Shown: positions 1 through 6,423 of the stretch, one piece after another
Numbering within the stretch: position 1 is the first letter of the stretch
Layout: the number at the start of each line of letters is the position of its first letter
Source: JBAZZQ01 sp041658725
GTDB taxonomy: Bacteria; Planctomycetota; Phycisphaerae; JAAYCJ01
Direction of reading: 5' to 3'
NCBI GenBank assembly: GCA_041658725.1
Contig: JBAZZQ010000067.1
Span: forward strand, 1-19,465
DNA length: 19,465 bases
Notes under the pieces: generated by a model
What the model saw: only the letters and a program-made list of their open reading frames with translations
What the model was told of the DNA's origin: nothing
Database searches by the model: none
Position numbers and translations under genes: made by a program

Positions 1-30
1 ATTTCGCGGAAAAGATAAAATTTCAAAAAT

Positions 31-59
31 AATTCCCGTATAAATGCATATTCGCGGGA
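31..59 (-). terminator. Weak candidate terminator downstream of the PfkB-family kinase
   Basis: Bases 34-38 (TCCCG) pair with 55-59 (CGGGA), and ATA at 40-42 can pair with TAT at 49-51 across a small asymmetric bulge. Read leftward, the hairpin is followed by an A/T-rich stretch (AATTATTTTTG) rather than a clean U-run. It lies about 90 bases beyond the stop of the leftward kinase gene. The stem is short, so this is only a possible terminator. Nothing else is recognisable in bases 1-146. Confidence 0.2.
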
Positions 60-146
60 TAAATTCAAAAATAACATTTTTATATCCCCTGATAATTCAT
101 ACACTTCCAGTCATCGCAAATAGCTCTATGAGAAAAAAAATCCGTA

Positions 147-1103
147 TTACTCTTCGAAGGGAAAAATTTCCGCCAAAGGAAAAAAATGGTCAATATCCGC
201 AAGAGAGACCTCGCCGGGGGTAAGGGAGATCGCGGCGGCGGTGGCGACGGTGAGGGCCTGGGCGAAACTTTCCTTAAAATTTTTACCGGCGGTTACTCCA
301 GCCAGGAATCCCGCGAGAAAGGCATCACCACAACCGACGGTATTTTTTATTTCATTTGGGTCAAGATTTATTCGGCCTTCGAAATTTTCAGTCCCGGAAA
401 ATAAACATGCGCCATCTTTGCCCATCGTTACGGCCACGACGGGAATATTTTTTTTCAATTCATTGCCGGCTACGATAATTTGTGTGGGATTTTCAAGGGG
501 AGTTTCAAGCATTTCCGAGAGTTCCGCGACATTGGGTTTGATCATCCACACGCCCAGCGGTCGGCAGGCACGCAACACCTGCCCGGAAGAATCCACGCAC
601 ACCCGTGCGCCTTTGGTTTGGCAAATCTGAACCAGACCGACAAAATCCTCTACCGAAAGGCCTGGCGGCAGCGAACCGTTGAAGACCACAAAAACATCTT
701 TCCGGCAAAATTGAGCCAGATTTTGTTTCAGATGATTGATATCAACGGAGGAGACCTCAAAACCACGATCACGGATGTGGGTCTCGATTTGACTGGCAGG
801 ATCGAAAAGAGTGATATTTTCCCGCGTTTGGCCCCAGACGGGAAAGAATTGACAGGAAACGTGCTCGCTATTAAGATACTGCTCAAAATAGTCCTGTTGA
901 CCCTTGCCGACAAATCCGACAATCAAGGTAGGAACTTTTAAAATACCGAGGGTATGGGTCAAATTGGCCGCTTTGCCCGCCGGTCGGCGAAAAAGCTGGC
1001 GACCCACCTGGTGGGCTCCGATGGTCAAACCGGGAACTTCAATTCCCCGATCAATACTGGGATTTAACGAAACGGCAATAATTTTCGGCATAACATTCGA
1101 CAT
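147..1103 (-). CDS. PfkB-family sugar-phosphate kinase (1-phosphofructokinase / tagatose-6-phosphate kinase type)
   Basis: This is a ribokinase-fold (PfkB) kinase of 318 residues, a usual length for FruK/LacC-type enzymes that phosphorylate a sugar phosphate with ATP in the cytoplasm. The N-terminal NPSID (14-18) and the PAGKAANL substrate loop (41-48) fit the FruK/LacC branch, as does NGSLPPG (142-148). The C-terminal signature NTVGCGDAFLAGF (254-266) holds the anion hole and the catalytic base Asp260. The exact substrate cannot be read from sequence. The ATG at 1103 is used because a TATAAT hexamer ends seven bases upstream, which implies a leaderless transcript. A second ATG at 1091 (MPKIIAVSLNPS) would give 314 residues and matches where many homologues begin. 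The gene is divergent from the DUF4258 gene and stands alone in this window. Confidence 0.9.
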   Translation of the reverse strand: MSNVMPKIIAVSLNPSIDRGIEVPGLTIGAHQVGRQLFRRPAGKAANLTHTLGILKVPTLIVGFVGKGQQDYFEQYLNSEHVSCQFFPVWGQTRENITLFDPASQIETHIRDRGFEVSSVDINHLKQNLAQFCRKDVFVVFNGSLPPGLSVEDFVGLVQICQTKGARVCVDSSGQVLRACRPLGVWMIKPNVAELSEMLETPLENPTQIIVAGNELKKNIPVVAVTMGKDGACLFSGTENFEGRINLDPNEIKNTVGCGDAFLAGFLAGVTAGKNFKESFAQALTVATAAAISLTPGEVSLADIDHFFPLAEIFPFEE

Positions 1104-1110
1104 GAATGCG

Positions 1111-1139
1111 ATTATAATAAAGTCAAAAATGAGAGTCTA
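1111..1139 (-). promoter_or_regulatory. Sigma-70-type promoter of the PfkB-family kinase
   Basis: On the minus strand TAGACT (1139-1134; four of six matches to TTGACA) is followed after 17 bases by a perfect TATAAT (1116-1111). Transcription would start around 1104-1103, on or next to the ATG at 1103, leaving no room for a Shine-Dalgarno site. Confidence 0.55.
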
Positions 1140-1168
1140 CAATTGATCTCGAAAGGTTGTGCCAAGAT

Positions 1169-1429
1169 ATGAAATTTAGACTATCCAGCCATGCGAAATT
1201 GGAAATGGGAGAGCGGGATTTATCGAATGAAATAATCGAGGACGTTATGACGAATCCTCAGCAAGTAATATCCTCGTATGGGGGACGGAAAATTTATCAG
1301 TCGAAAATCGCCTTCGATGATGGTAAAATCTTTTTAGTAAGGGCGATTGTGAAGGACGATATTAATCCAGCCGTGGTGGTGACGGTATACCGAACGAGCA
1401 AGATCGAAAAATATTGGAGGAATATATGA
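1169..1429 (+). CDS. DUF4258 domain protein, possible toxin-like partner of DUF2283
   Basis: A small basic protein of about 86 residues spanned by a DUF4258 domain. The N-terminal SSHAKLEMGERDLS segment resembles the family's H-A-x-x-x-M-x-E-R start, GGRKIYQSKI is the central strand, and VVVTVYRTSKIEKYW is the family's typical C-terminal block. The ATG at 1169 is chosen over the TTG at 1157 because AAAGG ends at 1156, directly against the TTG but 12 bases from the ATG. The stop overlaps the start of the DUF2283 gene (ATGA at 1426-1429), so the two are translationally coupled. DUF4258 genes often neighbour DUF2283 genes. A toxin-antitoxin-like role is an inference from size, coupling and a RelE-like general look, not a demonstrated function. 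Confidence 0.8.
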   Translation: MKFRLSSHAKLEMGERDLSNEIIEDVMTNPQQVISSYGGRKIYQSKIAFDDGKIFLVRAIVKDDINPAVVVTVYRTSKIEKYWRNI

Positions 1430-1623
1430 AAATCACTTATGACATGGAAATGGATGTACTTCGGATTCGGTTCAATAGCACGGCAATCGAAGAAAGTGAT
1501 GAAGATAAACCCGGCATGATTCTCGATTATGACAAAGATGGAAATATCGTGGGGCTGGAAGTGCTGGATGCCTCCAAGCGTATCGAGGATCCCAGGCATG
1601 TAGAATATGGCGTGGCAGGGTAA
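1426..1623 (+). CDS. DUF2283 domain protein
   Basis: A 65-residue acidic protein that is essentially one DUF2283 domain: MKITYDMEMDVLRIRF at the N-terminus, an acidic EESDEDKPG turn, then MILDYDKDGNIVGLEVLDASKRI, the family's most conserved block. A strong GGAGG (1416-1420) sits five bases before the ATG at 1426, which decides the start over the TTG at 1414. It overlaps the DUF4258 stop by four bases. Its acidic character opposite a basic partner fits an antitoxin-like or binding role, but that is inference. The stop is 13 bases upstream of the coaE start, so the pair and coaE probably share a transcript. Confidence 0.82.
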   Translation: MKITYDMEMDVLRIRFNSTAIEESDEDKPGMILDYDKDGNIVGLEVLDASKRIEDPRHVEYGVAG

Positions 1624-1636
1624 GTTAAGGATTGCA

Positions 1637-2278
1637 ATGTCAACTCCCGAAGCACAGCCAAAAAAACCGGTAATCGGTCTGACCGGCTCGATCGGAGCGG
1701 GTAAAACATTGGTGGCGGGGATTCTTTCCGAGCTTGGCTGCTCGGTGATTCATGCCGACGAATTGGCCCATCAGATTTTGCAGGAAGAGGCGGCCAAAGA
1801 TTTTTTACGGAAGAATTTCGGTTCGGAGGTATTCGATTCCCAGGGGCAGGCGGATCGCCGGAAAATCGCGGACATTGTTTTTGCGGATTCCGAAAAAATC
1901 AGGCGATTGGAAGGGTTTATTCACCCAGAGGTTCTTTCCCGTCAGGACCGGCTGATTGAGCGATTTCGAGCCGATGCCCGCGTCCGGGCCATTGTGCTCG
2001 AAGTTCCATTATTGATCGAATCGGGCTTGAAACATTTGTGCGACTGGGTTATAGTGGTAGACACTGATCTCGCAATTCGGCAATTTCGGGTCGGTGAAAC
2101 CAGGAATTGGAGTAGGGAAGAGCTGGCCCGGCGAGAAAAATTCTTTTTTTCAATTTACTTGAAACGTTCGCTTGCCGATGGTATAGTATACAATAATTCC
2201 ACGATAGAGGATTGTCGGCAGCAAGTGGAAAGTATCTATTCCCGAATAATCTCCTCGGTGTCCTGTCAGCTTGCTTGA
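1637..2278 (+). CDS. coaE: Dephospho-CoA kinase
   Basis: CoaE catalyses the last step of coenzyme A synthesis, ATP-dependent phosphorylation of the 3'-hydroxyl of dephospho-CoA. The P-loop GLTGSIGAGKT lies at residues 14-24, followed by SVIHADELAHQ, the substrate-binding Asp region conserved in the family. VLEVPLLIESGL is the typical core motif and VIVVDTD the strand before the lid helices. With the ATG at 1637 the protein has 213 residues, near the usual 195-210. TTAAGG (1625-1630) lies six bases before this ATG. The upstream ATG at 1607 would overlap the DUF2283 gene and add ten residues with no clear ribosome site. The gene probably forms an operon with the DUF4258/DUF2283 pair upstream. 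Confidence 0.95.
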   Translation: MSTPEAQPKKPVIGLTGSIGAGKTLVAGILSELGCSVIHADELAHQILQEEAAKDFLRKNFGSEVFDSQGQADRRKIADIVFADSEKIRRLEGFIHPEVLSRQDRLIERFRADARVRAIVLEVPLLIESGLKHLCDWVIVVDTDLAIRQFRVGETRNWSREELARREKFFFSIYLKRSLADGIVYNNSTIEDCRQQVESIYSRIISSVSCQLA

Positions 2279-2498
2279 TATAAGCAGGGGAATGTCCGGC
2301 GGGTCCGCGTGGAGGTAAGGTATCCAGGATAAGTTAACGTTTGCCGGCGCTGATCAACTTTGAAAAATTAGGCTTTGAAGCCCTTGATTTCGGATTTTAA
2401 TCCCAAATCTAAACCCCAAAAGATGAATGTATTCCAAAAATTAATTGTAAACAATAAAACCCATTAAATGATTTATGTATTAGGGAGGTTTAAAACCT
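2279..2498 (+). promoter_or_regulatory. coaE-rho intergenic region / rho leader with hairpins
   Basis: This 220-base gap holds two adjacent hairpins. GGCTT/AAGCC occupies 2371-2382. A longer interrupted stem covers 2386-2409, with GATTT/AAATC outside and GGATT/AATCC inside, separated by a C-C mismatch. Neither is followed by a U-run, so they do not look like an intrinsic terminator. From 2400 to 2482 the sequence is A/C-rich and A/T-rich. GGGAGG at 2483-2488 is the rho ribosome site, with a 10-base spacer. rho leaders are sites of autoregulation by Rho-dependent attenuation in E. coli; whether that applies here is unknown. No convincing -35/-10 pair was identified. Confidence 0.35.
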
Positions 2499-4001
2499 AT
2501 GGCGAGAGTGTATACCCGACGAAAAAAGAGTAGTTCCAAAGAAGAGCAGCTTGACGCTGTGGAAACAGCGGTTACCGGGGTAGAGACCTCTGCCCCAGGT
2601 TCCGCGGATGCGTCTGGAGCCACGCTGGTCCAGGAGATGGAACCGGAAAAACCGGCTTCCTCGGAAAGCACGGTTGCGGTGGCCGAGCCGGAGACCGAAG
2701 AAGTTGTTCCGCAAACGCAGGAAGAACGTTACGAACAGGCCAAACGTGAACTGCGCCTTACGGACCTTCAAAAAATGACCGTGGCCGAGCTTCATAAAGT
2801 GGCCCGCGAGGAAGGTCTGGTCGATTATACCGGTCTGAAGAAACAAGAGCTGATTTTTCAAATCCTCAAGGAGCATCTCCAGAAAAATGGCCTGATGTAC
2901 GGGGAAGGCGTTCTGGAAATTCTCCCGGACGGGTTCGGATTCCTCCGCAGCCCGGATTACAACTATCTGCCCGGTCCCGACGACATTTATGTCTCACCCA
3001 GTCAGATACGAAGGTTCGGCCTTCGCACCGGATGCATCGTAGCTGGACAAATCCGACCACCCAAAGAATCTGAAAAATATTTCGCGTTGCTTCGTGTGGA
3101 AGCCATCAATTACGAAGACCCCGAAGTGCTGACGGAAAAGGTCGTGTTTGAAGACCTGACCCCGCTGCATCCCCAGGGGAGAATCGTCCTGGAAACCGAT
3201 TCGAAGGAAACCTCCATGCGGGTGGTCGATTTGATCACGCCGATCGGAAAAGGCCAACGTGGTTTGATCGTCGCGCCGCCGCGAACCGGTAAGACCGTCC
3301 TGCTCCAGAAGATGGCCAACGCCATTAGTAAGAACCATCCGGAGATCTATCTGATCATTCTGCTGATCGACGAACGGCCGGAAGAAGTGACGGAAATGGA
3401 ACGGGCCACTCAGGCCGAGGTCATCAGCTCGACGTTCGACGAACCCGCCTCGCGGCACGTGCAGGTGGCCGAGATGGTCATCGAAAAAGCCAAACGGCTC
3501 GTGGAATTTGGCCGCGATGTCGTGATCCTGCTCGATTCGATTACCCGTCTGGCACGAGCGTATAACACCGAAGTCCCCCATTCCGGCAAGATTCTGACCG
3601 GCGGTGTGGACGCCAACGCGTTGCAGAAACCGAAAAAATTCTTCGGCGCCGCCCGGAAACTCGAAGAAGGCGGATCGCTGACGATCATCGCCACTGCCCT
3701 CGTCGATACCGGCTCCAAGATGGACGAAGTCATTTTTGAAGAGTTCAAGGGCACGGGCAACAGCGAATTGCATTTGGACCGCAAGCTCGTCGAACGCCGA
3801 ATTTGGCCGGCCATCAATATGCCCGCCAGCGGCACTCGAAAAGAGGAATTGCTGCTTGATCCGAAGGAACTGGAACTGGTCTATCGCTTGCGCCGCGTCC
3901 TGGCCGATATGAACGTGGTCGAAGCGATGGAGCTTTTGCGAAGCCGGCTGGAAAAAGTCAAATCCAACGCCGAATTCCTGATGTCAATGAAATTGGATTA
4001 A
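2499..4001 (+). CDS. rho: Transcription termination factor Rho
   Basis: Rho is the hexameric RNA-dependent ATPase/helicase that terminates transcription. This copy has 500 residues against about 420 in E. coli. The excess is an N-terminal extension (about 1-80), basic at the first 14 residues and then rich in Glu, Ser, Thr, Ala and Pro. A Rho_N helical region (about 84-128) follows, then the cold-shock-like RNA-binding domain (135-210, with GFGFLR). The ATPase core has Walker A APPRTGKT (259-266), Walker B VVILLDS (341-347), the Q-loop segment KILTGGVDANAL and the R-loop segment GTGNSELHLDRKL. All catalytic motifs are intact. The ATG at 2499 follows GGGAGG. The last 16 codons are duplicated after the antiporter gene. 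A rho-independent terminator follows the stop. Confidence 0.97.
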   Translation: MARVYTRRKKSSSKEEQLDAVETAVTGVETSAPGSADASGATLVQEMEPEKPASSESTVAVAEPETEEVVPQTQEERYEQAKRELRLTDLQKMTVAELHKVAREEGLVDYTGLKKQELIFQILKEHLQKNGLMYGEGVLEILPDGFGFLRSPDYNYLPGPDDIYVSPSQIRRFGLRTGCIVAGQIRPPKESEKYFALLRVEAINYEDPEVLTEKVVFEDLTPLHPQGRIVLETDSKETSMRVVDLITPIGKGQRGLIVAPPRTGKTVLLQKMANAISKNHPEIYLIILLIDERPEEVTEMERATQAEVISSTFDEPASRHVQVAEMVIEKAKRLVEFGRDVVILLDSITRLARAYNTEVPHSGKILTGGVDANALQKPKKFFGAARKLEEGGSLTIIATALVDTGSKMDEVIFEEFKGTGNSELHLDRKLVERRIWPAINMPASGTRKEELLLDPKELELVYRLRRVLADMNVVEAMELLRSRLEKVKSNAEFLMSMKLD

Positions 4002-4004
4002 GAA

Positions 4005-4040
4005 GTAGTCGAGTAGACGAGTAGTCTAGTAGACAAGTAG
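4005..4040 (+). repeat. AGTAG octamer tandem repeat, locus 1
   Basis: After a half unit (GTAG) come four head-to-tail octamers of form NNNAGTAG: TCGAGTAG (4009-4016), ACGAGTAG (4017-4024), TCTAGTAG (4025-4032) and ACAAGTAG (4033-4040). They begin three bases after the rho stop and end at the first base of the terminator stem. The same type recurs at 5935-5966 and 14050-14093. Confidence 0.85.
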
Positions 4041-4070
4041 GGGCAGCCCTTGTGGCTGCCCTTTTTTTTT
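4041..4070 (+). terminator. Rho-independent terminator of rho
   Basis: A perfect 8-bp stem, GGGCAGCC (4041-4048) and GGCTGCCC (4054-4061), encloses a CTTGT loop and is followed directly by nine T residues (4062-4070). The gene for the Rho factor itself thus ends at an intrinsic terminator. Confidence 0.92.
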
Positions 4071-4119
4071 GATATCCTAACTCGTTGAAACACCCTCCCC
4101 GGATAGGTAAGATGGGATT

Positions 4120-5913
4120 ATGCACAATTTTGACCTGATTCTAACATTGGCCGGTAGCTTGGCGGCGGCACTGGTTTTTGGGTATGTAACGCAGCGGATG
4201 GGGCTGTCGCCGATTGTCGGTTATCTTCTAGCTGGGGTTGCCGTTGGTCCTCATACCCCCGGCTTTGTCGCGAACCGCCAGATGGCGGAACAATTGGCCG
4301 AGGTCGGAATCATACTCCTGATGTTCGGAGTGGGGCTTCATTTTCAACTCAAGGAGCTATTGGCGGTAAGGCGGATCGCCCTGCCCGGCGCCATCGGCCA
4401 GAGCCTTGTGGCCACGATACTGGGAACCTTGTTGGCCTTGAGCTTCGGGTGGGGATGGGCGGCGGGGATTGTCTATGGCATGGCGATTTCCGTCGCCAGT
4501 ACGGTTGTTCTGGTTCGGGTGCTGGCTGATAATAACGAGTTGCACACTCCCGTCGGTCACATTGCCGTGGGATGGCTCGTGGTCGAGGATTTATTTACTG
4601 TCTTGTTACTCGTGCTGCTGCCGGCCATCTTTGGTAAGCAGCACACCGGGTTGTCCTATTTGCCCTTAGCCCTTGGATTGGCCACACTGAAGATCGGCAT
4701 CCTGGTTGCCTTCACGTTCTTTGTCGGCGGACGTTTGATTCCCTGGATTCTTGAACGCGTGGTTGCCACACGCTCGCGGGAACTTTTTACCTTGGCCGTC
4801 CTGGTAATGGCACTGGGCATCGCCGCCGGGTCTGCCAGATTATTCGGAGCCTCCATGGCCTTAGGCGCGTTCCTTGCCGGGATGGTCGTCGGACGTTCGG
4901 ATTTCAGTCTTCGCGCCGCTTCCGAAGCCTTGCCCATGCGGGATGCCTTCGCGGTCCTGTTCTTTGTTTCCGTCGGTATGTTGTTTAACCCCCGGTATCT
5001 GCTGGAATCGCCGGGGACCGTGGCTGTCACCCTGGTCATCATTATGCTGGGCAAACCTTTGACGGCTTTTGGTATTGTCCTGCTTCTGAAATATCCCGTT
5101 CGAGCCGCTCTCGCCGTGGCCATCGCCCTTGCTCAGATCGGGGAGTTCTCGTTTATCCTCGCCACCCTGGGAAAAGATTTGGGTATCTTCACGGATAAGG
5201 CCATGAATGCCCTGGTGGCTGCCTCGATTGTATCCATCTCATTGAACCCGATTCTTTATCGGCTGATCGACCCATTCGAAGCTTGGGCCTCCCGCCATTC
5301 CCGCCTTTGGCGATTGCTCAACCTTCGTACCTCACGGCTTGCCTCATCAATCTCCACTTCTACTTCCGACAACCTTCGTGCCAGAGACCCACGATACCGG
5401 ACCGTCATCGTGGGCTACGGCCCCGTGGGACGAACGCTCACACGCTTGCTCCGTGAAAACGGTATCGAACCGACCGTCATCGAATTGAACCTTGAAACTG
5501 TCCACCGCCTGCGCAAGGAGGGAATATCCGCCGTCTACGGCGATGTGATCCACCAGGAAACGTTAAAGACCGCCGCAGTAGACCGGGCGGCCAGCCTTAT
5601 CCTCAGTGCCTCCGGCATCCGAAACAGCGAAGAGGTTATTCGTCTGGCACGGGAGCTGAACCCGAAAATCCGAGTTATCGCCCGCTCCTCCTATCTCCAT
5701 GAAAGACCTCCCCTACGACAAGCCGGCGCCAACCAGGTATTCTCTGACGAGGGAGAAGTCGCCTTGGCCATGACCGAATCGATACTCCGTGAATTGGGGG
5801 CGACACCCGATCAAATAGATCGGGAACGGGAGCGCCTGCGCGTCGATCTTTTGTCCGATGCAACCGCCGGCGAATCCAGCTCGAAAAAGTCAAATCCAAT
5901 GCCGAATTCCTGA
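4120..5913 (+). CDS. KefB/YbaL-type monovalent cation:proton antiporter (CPA2) with TrkA-N domain
   Basis: An inner-membrane antiporter of the CPA2 family, 597 residues. About 12-13 membrane segments span residues 5-385. The early segment GLSPIVGYLLAGVAVGPHTPG (28-48) is a family hallmark, as are the acidic pair Glu156-Asp157 in a mid-membrane helix and AQIGEFSFILATLG (338-351). A cytoplasmic TrkA-N (RCK) domain starts at 428 with the NAD-binding VGYGPVG (431-437), and Glu455 (VIEL) ends its second strand. Overall order resembles YbaL/RosB and KefB/KefC. The ion, probably potassium or sodium against protons, is not readable. The start has only a weak GATGGG upstream. The last ten codons (SKKSNPMPNS) come from a copy of the rho 3' end read in another frame, so the C-terminus is acquired sequence. 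It lies between two rho-type terminators and needs its own promoter, which I could not identify. Confidence 0.93.
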   Translation: MHNFDLILTLAGSLAAALVFGYVTQRMGLSPIVGYLLAGVAVGPHTPGFVANRQMAEQLAEVGIILLMFGVGLHFQLKELLAVRRIALPGAIGQSLVATILGTLLALSFGWGWAAGIVYGMAISVASTVVLVRVLADNNELHTPVGHIAVGWLVVEDLFTVLLLVLLPAIFGKQHTGLSYLPLALGLATLKIGILVAFTFFVGGRLIPWILERVVATRSRELFTLAVLVMALGIAAGSARLFGASMALGAFLAGMVVGRSDFSLRAASEALPMRDAFAVLFFVSVGMLFNPRYLLESPGTVAVTLVIIMLGKPLTAFGIVLLLKYPVRAALAVAIALAQIGEFSFILATLGKDLGIFTDKAMNALVAASIVSISLNPILYRLIDPFEAWASRHSRLWRLLNLRTSRLASSISTSTSDNLRARDPRYRTVIVGYGPVGRTLTRLLRENGIEPTVIELNLETVHRLRKEGISAVYGDVIHQETLKTAAVDRAASLILSASGIRNSEEVIRLARELNPKIRVIARSSYLHERPPLRQAGANQVFSDEGEVALAMTESILRELGATPDQIDRERERLRVDLLSDATAGESSSKKSNPMPNS

Positions 5914-5992
5914 CGTCGATGAAATTGGATTAAAAAAAGTAGACGAGTAGTCTAGTAGACAAGTAGGGGCAGCCCTTGTGGCTGCCCTTTTT
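5870..5992 (+). repeat. Direct repeat copy 2: rho 3' end remnant, octamers and terminator
   Basis: This is the second copy of the block at 3938-4070. The rho codons are present down to the TAA at 5930-5932, but the antiporter reads them one base out of frame and stops at the TGA at 5911. Substitutions against copy 1 in the last 51 rho bases are C/T, T/C and A/G, all of which would be synonymous or conservative in the rho frame. The flank keeps the octamers and the identical 8-bp terminator stem. Confidence 0.9.
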
Positions 5993-6217
5993 GTTTGTTT
6001 TTTGGGTGGCTTGAGCAAAAAGTCTGGTAGGGTGGATTCGTCCAAAAGTGCAAAAATGGTGCAATTTTGGTTTCCAGGAGTTTTGCGTGGGTAGGATTTG
6101 GGGAGTTGATTCCATCTCAGTTTCGTCGTTGAGGTTTAGGGGTTGGTCGTCTTTTTTTAGGGCGGCGGCGTATTTGATAACCAAGTCGAAAAGCTTTGCG
6201 AATTGCGGGATGGTCAT
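5930..6217 (-). CDS. Doubtful small protein, unknown function
   Basis: An open frame of 95 residues starts at the ATG at 6217, preceded by AAGGA with an eight-base spacer, one of the better ribosome sites on this strand. The first 22 residues (MTIPQFAKLFDLVIKYAAALKK) form a plausible amphipathic helix, and an acidic stretch with NLNDETEME follows. The C-terminal 20 residues or so are encoded by the reverse strand of the terminator and octamer repeats, so they are not an evolved protein sequence. Either a real short gene was overrun by the repeat block, or this is a remnant. I recognise no family. An overlapping plus-strand frame at 6048-6311 lacks a ribosome site and is less likely. Confidence 0.3.
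   Translation of the reverse strand: MTIPQFAKLFDLVIKYAAALKKDDQPLNLNDETEMESTPQILPTQNSWKPKLHHFCTFGRIHPTRLFAQATQKTNKKGSHKGCPYLSTRLLVYFF
5935..5966 (+). repeat. AGTAG octamer tandem repeat, locus 2
   Basis: A leading AAAAGTAG (5935-5942) is followed by ACGAGTAG, TCTAGTAG and ACAAGTAG (5943-5966). The last three units match the last three of locus 1 in sequence and order. It ends at the terminator stem. Confidence 0.85.
5967..6000 (+). terminator. Rho-independent terminator after the antiporter gene
   Basis: The stem GGGCAGCC (5967-5974) and GGCTGCCC (5980-5987) with a CTTGT loop is identical to the rho terminator. The tail is TTTTTGTTTGTTT. It is part of the duplicated block and should end antiporter transcription. 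Confidence 0.9.
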
Positions 6218-6282
6218 TTTTACTGTCCTTTTCCTGGAACAAGAGGATTTGAGAGAAGAAGCTGTCGCGGCTGATCGAAAGA

Positions 6283-6302
6283 GGGCACGGCATGCCGTGC
6301 CC
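6283..6302. repeat. Perfect 20-bp palindrome in a repeat mosaic
   Basis: GGGCACGGCATGCCGTGCCC is a perfect palindrome with no loop, flanked by GA and CTAC. It is followed by A/T-rich sequence containing two copies of TTTTGGGGAAA (6319-6352 region). It looks like a REP-type intergenic element rather than a terminator, because no T-run follows on either strand. Confidence 0.6.
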
Positions 6303-6423
6303 CTACAATAAAGATAACACATTTTTGGGGAAAAGCAAATTTTGGGGAAAGAATATTTTTAAAACCGCCGTGACGCCAAGACAAAGAGCGATGGTGGGCC
6401 AAGCCCATCCTGCCCGATTATTT
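6303..6423. other. Noncoding repeat-like spacer after the pseudouridine synthase gene
   Basis: No gene is visible. Bases 6362-6386 (ACCGCCGTGACGCCAAGACA and onward) resemble a degenerate short intergenic repeat. Bases 6390-6409 form a hairpin in which GGGC/GCCC encloses CAA, extended by GAT/ATC past a bulge. On the minus strand this hairpin lies just after the rluD stop and could slow or end transcription, although it lacks a U-run. Confidence 0.35.

Larger units (their letters stand above)
3938..4070 (+). repeat. Direct repeat copy 1: rho 3' end, octamers and terminator
   Basis: This stretch is the last 21 codons of rho plus its 3' flank. It is repeated at 5870-5992, after the antiporter gene. 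From 3951 to the stop at 4001 only three bases differ from copy 2. Upstream, 3938-3950 matches with three more differences. Past the stop, copy 1 carries one more octamer than copy 2, then the identical hairpin and T-run. The 1932-base offset between copies equals one antiporter gene plus one flank. Confidence 0.9.

Noticed and set aside
186..941. Overlapping plus-strand frames across the kinase gene
   Set aside because: They are antisense to a clear PfkB-family gene, lack ribosome sites and resemble no protein.
2994..3835. Long minus-strand frames inside rho
   Set aside because: They are opposite strongly conserved rho motifs; length comes from codon bias of the real gene.
5967..5987. Terminator stem as a bidirectional terminator for a minus-strand gene
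   Set aside because: Reading leftward the stem is followed by CTACTTGTC, not a U-run.
6048..6311. Plus-strand 87-codon frame in the repeat region
   Set aside because: No ribosome site; its end lies in the 20-bp palindrome; the minus-strand frame is better supported.
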